Assembly: GCA_017427385.1 (NCBI GenBank) | Contig: JAFRSW010000014.1 | Span: 114,435 to 178,434 of the forward strand | DNA: 64,000 bases | Direction of reading: 5' to 3' | DNA from: Bacteroidales bacterium | Lineage (GTDB): Bacteria > Bacteroidota > Bacteroidia > Bacteroidales > UBA932 | In this document: in pieces, positions 34,488 to 43,476 of the stretch | How positions within the stretch are numbered: position 1 is the first letter of the stretch | Layout: each line of letters begins with the position of its first letter | Made by a program: the position numbers and the translations under genes | The notes under the pieces: generated by a model | What the model saw: only the letters and a program-made list of their open reading frames with translations | Database searches by the model: none | What the model was told of the DNA's origin: nothing

Positions 34488-36176
34488 ATGAAAACATACA
34501 GAATAATTTCTATTGCTCTTGCTCTTGGTCTTCTGGTTTCTTGCGGTGATCGTCTTAACGTAAGCAATCCGAACTATTTCACCGTCGAAGATATTAACGA
34601 AAATGTCTTGCAGAGCGGTGACGAATCGAAGATCAAACTCGCTCTCGAAGGAATGGCGAACACCATGCCCGAGAATATGATGGTTTACAATACTGCCCTT
34701 ACCAAGGGTTATGGTAACCGCTGGTCGGCCGATGCTACTCATCAGCTTGCTCACGATATGCTCATCGGCGATATCGTTGAGGGACCTGATGCTAACCACT
34801 CCGGCACCTTCAAGAATTGGTACACTGTTGCTTCGGATTTCCCGTACTATCGCTACAATACTGAGGCCACATCCAACTATGCCAATTATATCTCTGCAAG
34901 TATCAAAATTGCAAACGCAGTCAAGGTTATGCAGAACATTTCTGAGGAATCCATTGAGAAGGCATCCACTGCTAGCAGTAAAGCTATGCTCCAGGATTTC
35001 CGCGCACGTTGCCTTGTGGTTTATGCCCTTGGCTATCTGCAGCTCATGGAAACCTACACAGATCTTACTGACCCCAATTCCACCACCAAGAAGGGCTGGC
35101 CTATCTATGATACCTATGCCTACAATTCCCCTGCTGCTCCCAAGAGCGTAAAGGAGACCTGGGATGTTATCATCAGCACCCTTCAGACCGCTGTCAAGTA
35201 TTTCCAGGAGTCCATTGGTTACACCAAGGGCAATACTGAGAAGCAACTCTACGACATCGATCTTGGCGTGGCCCAGTTCCTGCTTGCCCGTGCAGCCCTC
35301 GACTGCCAGAGGTGGGACATCGCTGCTACAGCTGCTAAGGACATTTGCGACAACTACACCACCTTCATTTCTGAAGCCAACTGGGGTATGAGCAATACAA
35401 AACTTACAAGCGTTGCAGGTATTTCCGCTACCCATGCTTTCCAGGACAGCTTCAACTCGGAGCAGAATGCATTCTTCAACTTCGCAGTCAACCCTGAAGC
35501 AATTTTCGGTTGGAATGCTCCTGAACTCGTTCAGGCAAATGTTACCCGTAAGAGTGCTATTCCTTTCGTTATGCAGAACCCTCTGCTTAACGTGAACATG
35601 CAGACAACATGGCAGATCGATGCAGATCTCTACAACAAGATTCCTGCTGCAGACTTCCGCAAAGATAAGATCGCCAGTGCAGACGTGGTTTATCCTTACT
35701 ATACTGTCAACACTGTCGGTTCCGATACTACTTTCCATGTTGGCATCGTTGTGCCTAAGTACACGAACCTGAAGTATGCTGCCACAGAGTCAAGGGATGC
35801 TAACAGCATTCACGACAACTCCACTTGGGAGATCGACTTCATCTACTATCGTTCTTCCGCAGCATACCTGATGCTTGCTGAGGCTTATGCACAGCAGGGA
35901 CAGACCGGTAATGCCAAGACTTACCTCGACAAGCTGCTTGCAGCTCGTACAAAGGCCGGCCAGGCTGCTATGACCAGCACCGGTACCCTCGACGAGGTCA
36001 AGCTGCAGTGGAGGATTGAGTTCTGGGGTGAAGGCGACTGGAGCTTCATCAACGCAAAGCGCTGGGGCGACATTGCCAACTACCGCAAGGGAACTAACCA
36101 TTGGAAGACGGGCGTAACCCCGACCCTCATTTGGGAAGTTCCTGAAGAAGAGCTGATTGGTAACCCTAATTGGTGA
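34488..36176 (+). CDS. SusD-like surface glycan-binding lipoprotein (pair 1)
   Basis: A 562-residue lipoprotein (LLVSC, Cys19) of the SusD/RagB family that caps the SusC barrel and binds glycans at the cell surface. It has the helical TPR core typical of SusD (NYISASIKIANAVKVMQN; FLLARAALDCQRWDIAATAA) and the C-terminal segment EVKLQWRIEFWGEGDWSFI with KRWGD. It ends one base before the stop of the convergent GH92 gene. Its terminator probably lies inside that gene (36203-36246). Confidence 0.93.
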   Translation: MKTYRIISIALALGLLVSCGDRLNVSNPNYFTVEDINENVLQSGDESKIKLALEGMANTMPENMMVYNTALTKGYGNRWSADATHQLAHDMLIGDIVEGPDANHSGTFKNWYTVASDFPYYRYNTEATSNYANYISASIKIANAVKVMQNISEESIEKASTASSKAMLQDFRARCLVVYALGYLQLMETYTDLTDPNSTTKKGWPIYDTYAYNSPAAPKSVKETWDVIISTLQTAVKYFQESIGYTKGNTEKQLYDIDLGVAQFLLARAALDCQRWDIAATAAKDICDNYTTFISEANWGMSNTKLTSVAGISATHAFQDSFNSEQNAFFNFAVNPEAIFGWNAPELVQANVTRKSAIPFVMQNPLLNVNMQTTWQIDADLYNKIPAADFRKDKIASADVVYPYYTVNTVGSDTTFHVGIVVPKYTNLKYAATESRDANSIHDNSTWEIDFIYYRSSAAYLMLAEAYAQQGQTGNAKTYLDKLLAARTKAGQAAMTSTGTLDEVKLQWRIEFWGEGDWSFINAKRWGDIANYRKGTNHWKTGVTPTLIWEVPEEELIGNPNW

Positions 36177-36177
36177 T

Positions 36178-38400
36178 CTACTTCATAACAAACAATAGAT
36201 CGGCACCATCCTTAATGTCAGAGTACTTAAGGGTGGTGCTCTTCTTTTTGACGCCGTTTAGATAAATGTCTTTCACATAGACGTTCCTGGGACTCCAGTT
36301 TTTAGTGCGAACGGTCAGGATGCCGCCGTCAGACAGATGCACCTTTACGCCTGGCACGCAGGGGGAGGCGAGTTCGTATTCGTTGCTGCCGGGGCAGACG
36401 GGGTAGAAGCCCATGCAGTTGAACAGGTACCATGCGCTCATCTGTCCGCAGTCGTCGTTGCCGCTGAGGGCGTCGGGCGTGTTGCCGTAGAAGTGGTCGG
36501 CCACGTAGCGCACCCATTTCTGGCATTCGCGGGGTTTGCCCAGCTTATTATAAAGGTAGAGCACATGGTGGCAGGGTTCGTTGCCGTGCCAGTATCCGCC
36601 TATGCGGCCCCAGATGTCGTGGGCGCCGGGGATATCGTCGCTCATCTCCAGCTTGAAAATGCTGTCCAGGCGGTCCCGCAGGAACTTCTTTCCGGCAATC
36701 TGCATGTACTCTTCGAATGCATGGGGGACGGTCCAGGTGTACTGCATGGTGAAGCCTTCTGTGATATCTCCCCAGCCGTTCACGCTGCCCGGGCCCTGGT
36801 AGGCGATGGGGGCGAAAGGCGTGCGCCAGTTGCCCTCGGAGTCGCGTCCGCGGGTGTAGAAGGTCTCGGGATCCACCAGGTTCTTCCAGTTCCCGGAGCG
36901 CTTGAGGAAGAATTCATAATCTTCCTCGTGCCCCAGAAGTTTGGCGGCCTGCGCAATGCACCAGTCGTCGTAGGCGTATTCCAGGGTCTTGGAAACGGAT
37001 TCCTTCTCCTTGTCGAAGGGCACGTAGCCGAGCTCGGTGTATTCCGGGATGCAGTCGTAGTGGGGGTTGGTGGCGGTGGTCTTCATCGCCTGGAAGGCAC
37101 GCTCGTAGTCGAAACCCTTCACTCCCTTCATCATCATGTCTGCAAGGACCGAGCAGGAGTGATATCCTATCATGCACCAGGTCTCGCCACCGTAGAAGCT
37201 CCAGATGGGGAGCATGTGCTCGGTGCTCTTGTCGTAGTGCTCGAGCATGGAGTTGGCAAGGTCCGCCTGGAGGGGTTTGTTCACAAGGTTCAGGAGGGGA
37301 TGGAAGGCCCTGTAGGTGTCCCAGAGCGAGAAAGTGGTGTAGTTGGTGAAACCTTTTGCGAGCTCCACCGTGCCGTCGTGGGCACGGAAAAGGCCGTCAA
37401 CATCCTGGAAGAGGAAAGGGTGCTGGGCGGTGCGGTAGACGCTGGTGTAGAAGGTCTGTTTTGTGCGAAGGTCGCAGGAGGGATCAAGTTCATATTTGCC
37501 CAGTTCCTTCTCCCAGAGATTCTCCGCCTCGGCGCGCACAGCCTCGAAGCCCTTGCCATCGAGCTCGGAGAGATTCTTAAGCGCTCCGTCGGTGCCTACG
37601 GCGGATACCGCCACCTTGACGCTGACCTGCTGGCCGGCGCATGTAGGGAATTTGATGCAGGCCTGAAGGCCGCGGCCCCAGGCTTCGAGCGAACTGCGGA
37701 AGCGCTTGGTGTTGTAAATCACCGGTTTACCTTCCTGAAGGATGACGAAATCCTTTATAGGCTCCGAGAAGCGCGCGGCAAAATAGACCTGGCGGCTGGG
37801 GTTCCATCCTGCCACTATCTTGCTTCCTATGATGGTGTGGTCGTCCAGCAGGCGGACGGTAGACCACTCGCACTTCCAGCGGAGGGTATGGTCCAGATCA
37901 ACCATAATAAAAGACTCCTTGCTCTCGGGATAAGTGAAACGGAGTATGCCGCTGCGGGCGGCTGCGGTCATCTCGGCAGTCACCCCGTAATCGGTCAGTT
38001 CAACAGTGTAATAGCCGGGGGAGGCAGCCTCCCTTTCATGGCTGAAACGGCTCCTGTATCCGCTGTCCGGATCCTCCGCGGTACCCGTGGCAGATTTCAA
38101 AGTTCCGGTGCCGGGAACGAAGAGGAAGTCCCCGAGGTCGGGGATGCCGGTTCCGCTCAGGTGAGTGAGACTGAAGCCCATGATCGTGGGCTTGTTATAC
38201 TTGTAGCCTGCGGCCGTGTCGTAGTCGTAATCGTCTGTATCAGGGCTGATTTGTATTCCTCCGAAGGGAATCTGGGCCCCGGGATACACGTTGCCGAACC
38301 CGTCGGTGCCAATGAAGGGATTGACATAGTCTATCAGTCTTTCCTGGGCTCCTGCGCTAAGCGCAAATGCTATAGTCAGAATTGAAAGTAGTCGCTTCAT
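36178..38400 (-). CDS. GH92 alpha-mannosidase-type hydrolase (A)
   Basis: A 740-residue exported calcium-dependent exo-alpha-mannosidase-type enzyme (signal peptide about 1-18). The N-terminus has VNPFIGTDGFGNVYPGA and FGGIQISPDT, and the C-terminal half has the GH92 hallmark GNDDCGQMSAWYLFNCMGFY. GH92 members trim alpha-mannose from N-glycans and yeast mannan. It is the downstream partner of a second GH92 gene, overlapping it by four bases (ATGA), and converges on SusD with a single base between stop codons. Confidence 0.93.
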   Translation of the reverse strand: MKRLLSILTIAFALSAGAQERLIDYVNPFIGTDGFGNVYPGAQIPFGGIQISPDTDDYDYDTAAGYKYNKPTIMGFSLTHLSGTGIPDLGDFLFVPGTGTLKSATGTAEDPDSGYRSRFSHEREAASPGYYTVELTDYGVTAEMTAAARSGILRFTYPESKESFIMVDLDHTLRWKCEWSTVRLLDDHTIIGSKIVAGWNPSRQVYFAARFSEPIKDFVILQEGKPVIYNTKRFRSSLEAWGRGLQACIKFPTCAGQQVSVKVAVSAVGTDGALKNLSELDGKGFEAVRAEAENLWEKELGKYELDPSCDLRTKQTFYTSVYRTAQHPFLFQDVDGLFRAHDGTVELAKGFTNYTTFSLWDTYRAFHPLLNLVNKPLQADLANSMLEHYDKSTEHMLPIWSFYGGETWCMIGYHSCSVLADMMMKGVKGFDYERAFQAMKTTATNPHYDCIPEYTELGYVPFDKEKESVSKTLEYAYDDWCIAQAAKLLGHEEDYEFFLKRSGNWKNLVDPETFYTRGRDSEGNWRTPFAPIAYQGPGSVNGWGDITEGFTMQYTWTVPHAFEEYMQIAGKKFLRDRLDSIFKLEMSDDIPGAHDIWGRIGGYWHGNEPCHHVLYLYNKLGKPRECQKWVRYVADHFYGNTPDALSGNDDCGQMSAWYLFNCMGFYPVCPGSNEYELASPCVPGVKVHLSDGGILTVRTKNWSPRNVYVKDIYLNGVKKKSTTLKYSDIKDGADLLFVMK
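36203..36246 (+). terminator. Probable SusC/SusD terminator inside the GH92 coding region
   Basis: GCACCATCCTTAA (36203-36215) pairs with TTAAGGGTGGTGC (36227-36239), 13 pairs with one G-T, followed by a pyrimidine/T-rich tail (CTTCTTTTTG). It lies 27 bases past the SusD stop but within the last codons of the opposite-strand GH92 gene. Confidence 0.6.
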
Positions 38401-40709
38401 AACGAATAGGGTTTTGTGCCCGCTGCGATGCCGCGGCGCTTATTGGGATTCTTGCTCATTACGAATTCGACTGTGCCTCCATTGAGCAGGTCGGAGTGGG
38501 TGATATAGAGTTTGTCGTAAGGCTTGCCGTTGAGCTTCACGCTCTTAACATAGCGGTTGCGGTCGCTGACTCCGGGAGCCTTGATTTCCAGAGTCTTGCC
38601 GTTCTCCAGCTGCAGTTTTGCATAGGGGAGATAGGGTGCTCCGATCACATACTGGTCGGTGCCGGGGCAGACGGGGTAGAATCCTAGCACGGAGAAGATG
38701 TACCAGGCGCTCATCTGGCCGCAGTCGTCGTTGCCGCCAAGGCCGCGGATTTCGGGCTTGTAGAACCTGTCGATTATCTCGCGCAGCCAGTACTGGGTCT
38801 TCCAGGGCTGAGAGGTCCATGCATAGAGGTAGGGGATATGGTGGCTGGGCTCGTTGCCGTGGACGTATCCGCCGAGCAGGCACTCAGCCGTTACATCTTC
38901 ATTGTCGGCGTAGCAATACTCTGGGAGGTCGCTGCCGAAGAGGTCGTCGAGGTTGGCGATGAACTTCTTGTCGCCGCCCATTATCTTCATGAGCCCGTTA
39001 ACGTCCTGGGGCACGTGGAAGGAGTAGTTGAGGGAGTTGCCCTCGATGAATCCCTGGCCAACGGTCTGCTTGATGTCGAATTCGGGCTTGAAGGAGCCGT
39101 CGGTGTAGCGCGGGCGGGCGAGGCCGAGATAAGTGTCGAAAACGTTCTTCCAGTAGCCCGCGCGCCTGAGGTATCTCTCGGCCACGGCGGTGTTGCCGAG
39201 GCGTTGCGCGGCCGCCGCGATGGTCCAGTCGTCGTAGGAATATTCCAGGGTGTTGCTGGCCGCGGTGGCTGTCTTGTCCAGCGGCACGTATCCCAGTTTC
39301 ATATACTCTCCGAGCCCGCTGTACCACGGCACGGTGGATGTGGAGACCATGGCCTCCAGAGCTTCGGAAGCAGTGATTTTCAGGCCTTTGGCTATTGCGT
39401 CGGAAAGCACGCTCACGCTGTGGTATCCCGTCATGCACCAGTTCTCGTTGGCCATGTGGCTCCAGATGGGAAGCATGTGGTGGGCGCTCTGCTCGTAGTG
39501 TGCGAGCATGGAGGCTATCATATCTTCCGCCTGCGCGGGCTTCAGCAAAGCCAGGAAAGGATGCTCCGCCCGGTAGGTGTCCCAGAGAGAGAAGACGGTG
39601 TAGTTGGTGAAGCCGTCGGCCTGGTGGAGTTCATGGTCGAGGCCGCGGTAGAGCCCGTCCACGTCCATGTAGACCGAAGGGTTGATCATGGTGTGGTAGA
39701 GGGAGGTGTAGAACATCTTCTTCTCCGCCTTGGTACCCTGGATATCTATGCAGTCCAGCTCCTTCTCCCAGGCGGCATCGGCTTCGGCGCGGATGCGGTC
39801 GAAACTCTTGCCCTCGGCTTCGGCCTTTAGGTTTTTGAGGGCTCCGGTGGTGCCGGTGGCGGATATGCCTACCTTCACCACGAGTTCCGGGTTGGAGGCG
39901 GTGTCAAACTTGAACCAGGCGGCCAGTTTGCGGCCCGCCATCTCCGGGAAATTGTGGTACTGGGGGAACTTGCTGTATCCTCCTTTATAATATATGGGGG
40001 CTTTGTCCTTGTAGCCGTATTCGGTGACTGGTTGGGAGAAACTAATTGCGAAATATGTGTAATTCGTTCTTGCCCAGCCGTTTGTGATACGGTAGCCGGT
40101 TATCAGGGTGGGAGAAACCACGCGGACCTCCGCCCAAAGGGTCTTGCCATCGTAGTTGTAGATGCCGTGGTCGAGGTCCATCACCAGATGGCCTCCGGCG
40201 GAAGGGAAGGTGTAGCGGTGCACGCCAACACGCTGGGTAGCAGTGAGTTCCGCCTTGATGCCGGAGTCTGCCAGGGTGACTTCGTAATGCCCCGCGCCGG
40301 CGGATTCGGTGCTATGGCTGAAGCGCTGGCGGTAGCCGCTGTCGGGATCCTCGGCAGTGCCGGGAACGAGCTGCACTTCGCCCATGCCGGGCATCAGCAG
40401 TATGTCTCCCAGATCGGAGTGGCCGGTGCCGCTGAAGTGGGTGTGGCTGAAGCCCACGATAGTCTTGTCATCATATTGATAACCAGCGCAATACTCGTAT
40501 GTGCGTGGCTGGTATTTCCCCTTGATGTTGTGGGGGATCATGTCGGTATCCGGCGAGAGCTGCACACCCCCGAAAGGGACGCAGGCCCCGGGGAAGGTGT
40601 GCCCCATGCCGGCGGTGCCGATGAAAGGGTCAACATATTGCGTTTTCTGGGCGTAGAGACTGCTGCAGAGGCAGATCAGGCCGATGGTCAGTAGGTTTCG
40701 TGTTTTCAT
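38397..40709 (-). CDS. GH92 alpha-mannosidase-type hydrolase (B)
   Basis: From the ATG at 40709 the product is 770 residues (MKTRNLLTIGLICLCSS signal peptide). The open frame extends upstream to 41342, but only through antisense sequence of the divergent gene, so that start is rejected. GH92 features are VDPFIGTAGMGHTFPGA, FGGVQLSPDTD and, late in the protein, GNDDCGQMSAWYIFSVLGFY. It differs clearly from GH92 A, suggesting the two cut different alpha-mannose linkages. First gene of the two-gene operon, with a -7 box just upstream. Confidence 0.93.
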   Translation of the reverse strand: MKTRNLLTIGLICLCSSLYAQKTQYVDPFIGTAGMGHTFPGACVPFGGVQLSPDTDMIPHNIKGKYQPRTYEYCAGYQYDDKTIVGFSHTHFSGTGHSDLGDILLMPGMGEVQLVPGTAEDPDSGYRQRFSHSTESAGAGHYEVTLADSGIKAELTATQRVGVHRYTFPSAGGHLVMDLDHGIYNYDGKTLWAEVRVVSPTLITGYRITNGWARTNYTYFAISFSQPVTEYGYKDKAPIYYKGGYSKFPQYHNFPEMAGRKLAAWFKFDTASNPELVVKVGISATGTTGALKNLKAEAEGKSFDRIRAEADAAWEKELDCIDIQGTKAEKKMFYTSLYHTMINPSVYMDVDGLYRGLDHELHQADGFTNYTVFSLWDTYRAEHPFLALLKPAQAEDMIASMLAHYEQSAHHMLPIWSHMANENWCMTGYHSVSVLSDAIAKGLKITASEALEAMVSTSTVPWYSGLGEYMKLGYVPLDKTATAASNTLEYSYDDWTIAAAAQRLGNTAVAERYLRRAGYWKNVFDTYLGLARPRYTDGSFKPEFDIKQTVGQGFIEGNSLNYSFHVPQDVNGLMKIMGGDKKFIANLDDLFGSDLPEYCYADNEDVTAECLLGGYVHGNEPSHHIPYLYAWTSQPWKTQYWLREIIDRFYKPEIRGLGGNDDCGQMSAWYIFSVLGFYPVCPGTDQYVIGAPYLPYAKLQLENGKTLEIKAPGVSDRNRYVKSVKLNGKPYDKLYITHSDLLNGGTVEFVMSKNPNKRRGIAAGTKPYSL

Positions 40710-40714
40710 ATTTG

Positions 40715-40722
40715 CGAAGATA
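40715..40722 (-). promoter_or_regulatory. -7 box of the GH92 operon
   Basis: On the minus strand the site is TATCTTCG, one mismatch from TAnnTTTG, only 5 bases before the ATG at 40709. The divergent gene starts at 40785, so both promoters share about 75 bases. A TAACTTTA at 40749-40756 may serve the plus strand. Confidence 0.4.
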
Positions 40723-40784
40723 CGAATTATTTTATTAGAAAATATTCTTAACTTTAACGGATTATTGACAATAACACTATTCTG

Positions 40785-43475
40785 ATGAAAAGATTTATGC
40801 GTTTTCTTATTCTGGCCGCAGCGCTGCTGATGGCGGGCTGTTCGGAATACGACGACAGCGAACTCCGTTCCCGTATCGAAACAGTTGAGCAGGAACTTGC
40901 CCGTGCAAAGAGCGATATCGAGGCATTGAAAACCCTTGTGGCCATAGTCCAGCAAAACCAGGATGGACTGGCCGCCAAGGTTTACGTAACAAAGGTGGAA
41001 CCTTTCACCGAGGACGGCGCCAGTGGGTGGAAAGTGTATTTCACCAGCGGAGATCCCATAAAGATATTTAACGGCACCAACGGCAAGGATGGCAAGGACG
41101 GAAAGGACGGAACCAACGGCACCGATGGCACTAACGGTACCGACGGCAAAGACGGTAAAGACGGCAAGGACGGTGCGAACGGCGACTCGCTGTTCTACAG
41201 CGTAGAAGTGGTGGGTGGAAACGTGGTATTTACCCTCTCCGACGGCACTGTGTACACGATTCCGCTCATCAGCGTAGAGAAGACCATACTCTTCGACGAA
41301 GATAAAATCGTCCTTTCGCTCGCCGCGATAAGTGACGTCCATATCGGCAACGGTTACGGCTCGGAGGCCAAATTCACTTTGGCTTTGCAGCAGCTGAAGG
41401 CAAAGGCCGCGTTAAAGGATGCCGACGGACTGGATGCGGTCATGATAGTAGGGGACATGGTCAATACCGTAAGTCAGAGCCAGATCACAACCCTCAAGAC
41501 CCTTTACGAAGAACAGTTCAACCCCGTGAAGGTTCCCATGATCTACACCATTGGCAACCATGACATGAATTCCGGATGCAAATGGTCCAGCGCCACCGTT
41601 GAATCCAACAAACCTTTCCGGACCATCCTCGGGGACAATTATTTCCTTACCGACCAGGACCAGACGGCACGTATCGACATGGAATGCAGGCACTGCGTCG
41701 TGGGGGACTTCCATATCCTCTGCATCACTCCTTTCAACGACGATCCCGTGCTGTACGACCCCAAAGCCCTTACCTGGCTCGACACCCAACTTAAGGCGAT
41801 AACCGATGCCGAGCCGGACAAGTACGTGCTGCTGCTTACCCATCCCATGATATATGCCACCGTCTACGGCAGTTATCTGGGCAGTTACTGGTATACCCAG
41901 CAGCTTACCAGCATCCTGGTAAAATATCCTCAGGTAATAACCTTCGGAGGGCATCTCCACTTCCCTCTGAACGACCCCAGAAGCATCTGGCAGGGCGATT
42001 TCACCGCGATGGGCTGCGCTTCGGTCAGCTACATGGCCTTCGAGGGCGGAGATTACGAGAACAAGTCGAGCGCCACGGTGCTCAATGATGCCGGTGAGTA
42101 TTCGGAAGGTCTCCTCGTCCAGTTCGACGTAAACGGCAACATGAGGGCTACCCGGATGGACTTTTACCGCTCGGCCGAGATAGGTAAGGCCTGGGAGATT
42201 TCTCATCCCAATAAGGACAAGACACATCTCGACAAATACAATCACGCCTCCCTGGCCGCCATAAATACCGCACCGGTGCTTTCTACGGCAACGGTTACGG
42301 TAGGGGCCGTTTCCGACGGCAAGGCTAATGTCAGCGTAACCTTTGCGGCCGCTACGGACGATGAACTCGTCCACCATTACAGGGTTTCGCTCAAGATGGG
42401 AAGCAAGGCCGTGGTGACCAAGAATTACATGGCAGACTTCTATCGCTGCCCGCAGCCTTCGCAGATGAAGTCGGAATGGACTGTGGATCTCGGAAGCGTA
42501 GCGGAAGGGAAGTATGCATTGAACATAGTCGCGGTCGATTCCTGGGATGCCGCCAGCACCCCCCTGGTGAAGGAAGTCATTGTGGGTACGGCCTCCGCAG
42601 ACACGTCCTTCTGGACAAACGACTCCGCCGGCAGCAAGGCCCAGGCAGGTGGTTCCGGAACGGTTAACGGCAGCTGGCTGAGTTATTCGGACGGCACCGT
42701 CAGCTGGACTGCGAACACGACCGGAGCGCCGCGCAAGGAGGAGATAACCCTTCCCGATGGCAGTAAGTACACCGTAACACAACTTGAAGAGAAAGACTTC
42801 AAGGGCAACTGGACCTTCAAGGCAAAACGCTTCGGAGGCTCGAACAAACTTGGTCTTACCAATCAGAACAGTTCAAGCGCCGACGTGGTATTCGGAGCAC
42901 CCCTGTCGGGAACGCCCCTTGCGGATGTCGTTTCGGGACAAACCGTAACCAACAACATCGGCATCACGGGACTATTCTCCACCGCCGTCATGGATGCGTC
43001 GGTCGAGATAGACTATGATTTCGAGTTCGTCCGTCTTGGCCTGTTCTTCGACGAACGCAGCGCCCAGAGTGTGAATACGGGGGACGGCACCTATCCTTAT
43101 GCATATTTCGCTCCCGAACTCGGCGCATCCTTCATTGCAGGAGCCTATAATTTCAGCCCCTGTCCTTTCGCCACGTCCCAGAAATACGGCTGGGTGTGGT
43201 TCGATGCGGATCCGACCCTGCAGACTTTCAAGTACAACAAGTCCAATGCCCATAAATGGCTGGTGACGGGAAGCCTGTCCAACTATTACGTTGTTGGTAT
43301 TTCCGTGCTGGTTTCCAAGACGGAGACCCCGGCTTCCGGCAGCCTGCGCAGCCCGAACAGCAGCGCTGGTACTGCCGGATACGACCTTATCTATCAGGCG
43401 AATTTCGGTTTTGGAGATTCCGGGGTCAGTGCTGAACAGGGCATCGAAAACGGTATGACATTTACAAAGAATTAA
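40785..43475 (+). CDS. Metallophosphoesterase lipoprotein with coiled-coil stalk and collagen-like repeats
   Basis: An 896-residue predicted lipoprotein (LLMAGC, Cys19). Residues 22-60 form a coiled coil of the DUF4988/leucine-zipper type found in Bacteroidota surface proteins. Residues 97-135 are 13 Gly-X-Y triplets. From about 175 comes a calcineurin-like phosphoesterase domain: DVHIG (Asp184, His186), VGDMVN (Asp224), GNHD (Asn258-Asp260) and FGGHLHFP further on. The C-terminal 350 residues are beta-rich and unrecognised. It may remove phosphate from phosphorylated glycans such as phosphomannan, given the GH92 neighbours, but this is inference. It is 1 base from GH29, forming one operon. 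Confidence 0.82.
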   Translation: MKRFMRFLILAAALLMAGCSEYDDSELRSRIETVEQELARAKSDIEALKTLVAIVQQNQDGLAAKVYVTKVEPFTEDGASGWKVYFTSGDPIKIFNGTNGKDGKDGKDGTNGTDGTNGTDGKDGKDGKDGANGDSLFYSVEVVGGNVVFTLSDGTVYTIPLISVEKTILFDEDKIVLSLAAISDVHIGNGYGSEAKFTLALQQLKAKAALKDADGLDAVMIVGDMVNTVSQSQITTLKTLYEEQFNPVKVPMIYTIGNHDMNSGCKWSSATVESNKPFRTILGDNYFLTDQDQTARIDMECRHCVVGDFHILCITPFNDDPVLYDPKALTWLDTQLKAITDAEPDKYVLLLTHPMIYATVYGSYLGSYWYTQQLTSILVKYPQVITFGGHLHFPLNDPRSIWQGDFTAMGCASVSYMAFEGGDYENKSSATVLNDAGEYSEGLLVQFDVNGNMRATRMDFYRSAEIGKAWEISHPNKDKTHLDKYNHASLAAINTAPVLSTATVTVGAVSDGKANVSVTFAAATDDELVHHYRVSLKMGSKAVVTKNYMADFYRCPQPSQMKSEWTVDLGSVAEGKYALNIVAVDSWDAASTPLVKEVIVGTASADTSFWTNDSAGSKAQAGGSGTVNGSWLSYSDGTVSWTANTTGAPRKEEITLPDGSKYTVTQLEEKDFKGNWTFKAKRFGGSNKLGLTNQNSSSADVVFGAPLSGTPLADVVSGQTVTNNIGITGLFSTAVMDASVEIDYDFEFVRLGLFFDERSAQSVNTGDGTYPYAYFAPELGASFIAGAYNFSPCPFATSQKYGWVWFDADPTLQTFKYNKSNAHKWLVTGSLSNYYVVGISVLVSKTETPASGSLRSPNSSAGTAGYDLIYQANFGFGDSGVSAEQGIENGMTFTKN
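41073..41189 (+). repeat. 9-bp tandem repeats coding for collagen-like Gly-X-Y triplets
   Basis: Thirteen consecutive GGN-led 9-bp units encode GTN, GKD, GTD and GAN triplets (residues 97-135 of the phosphoesterase). The repeat is imperfect at the nucleotide level and lies in frame. It probably forms a rigid spacer between the membrane-anchored coiled coil and the enzyme domain. Confidence 0.85.
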
Positions 43476-43476
43476 T

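Noticed and set aside
36337-38385. 682-codon plus-strand frame opposite GH92 A
   Set aside because: Antisense shadow due to high GC in third positions; GH92 motifs on the other strand are clear.
41073-41189. Tandem repeats considered as a CRISPR or minisatellite
   Set aside because: Unit is 9 bp, imperfect and in frame, coding Gly-X-Y triplets; there are no spacers.
40710-41342. Upstream extension of GH92 B on the minus strand
   Set aside because: It runs through the divergent phosphoesterase gene, and the signal peptide starts at the internal ATG 40709.
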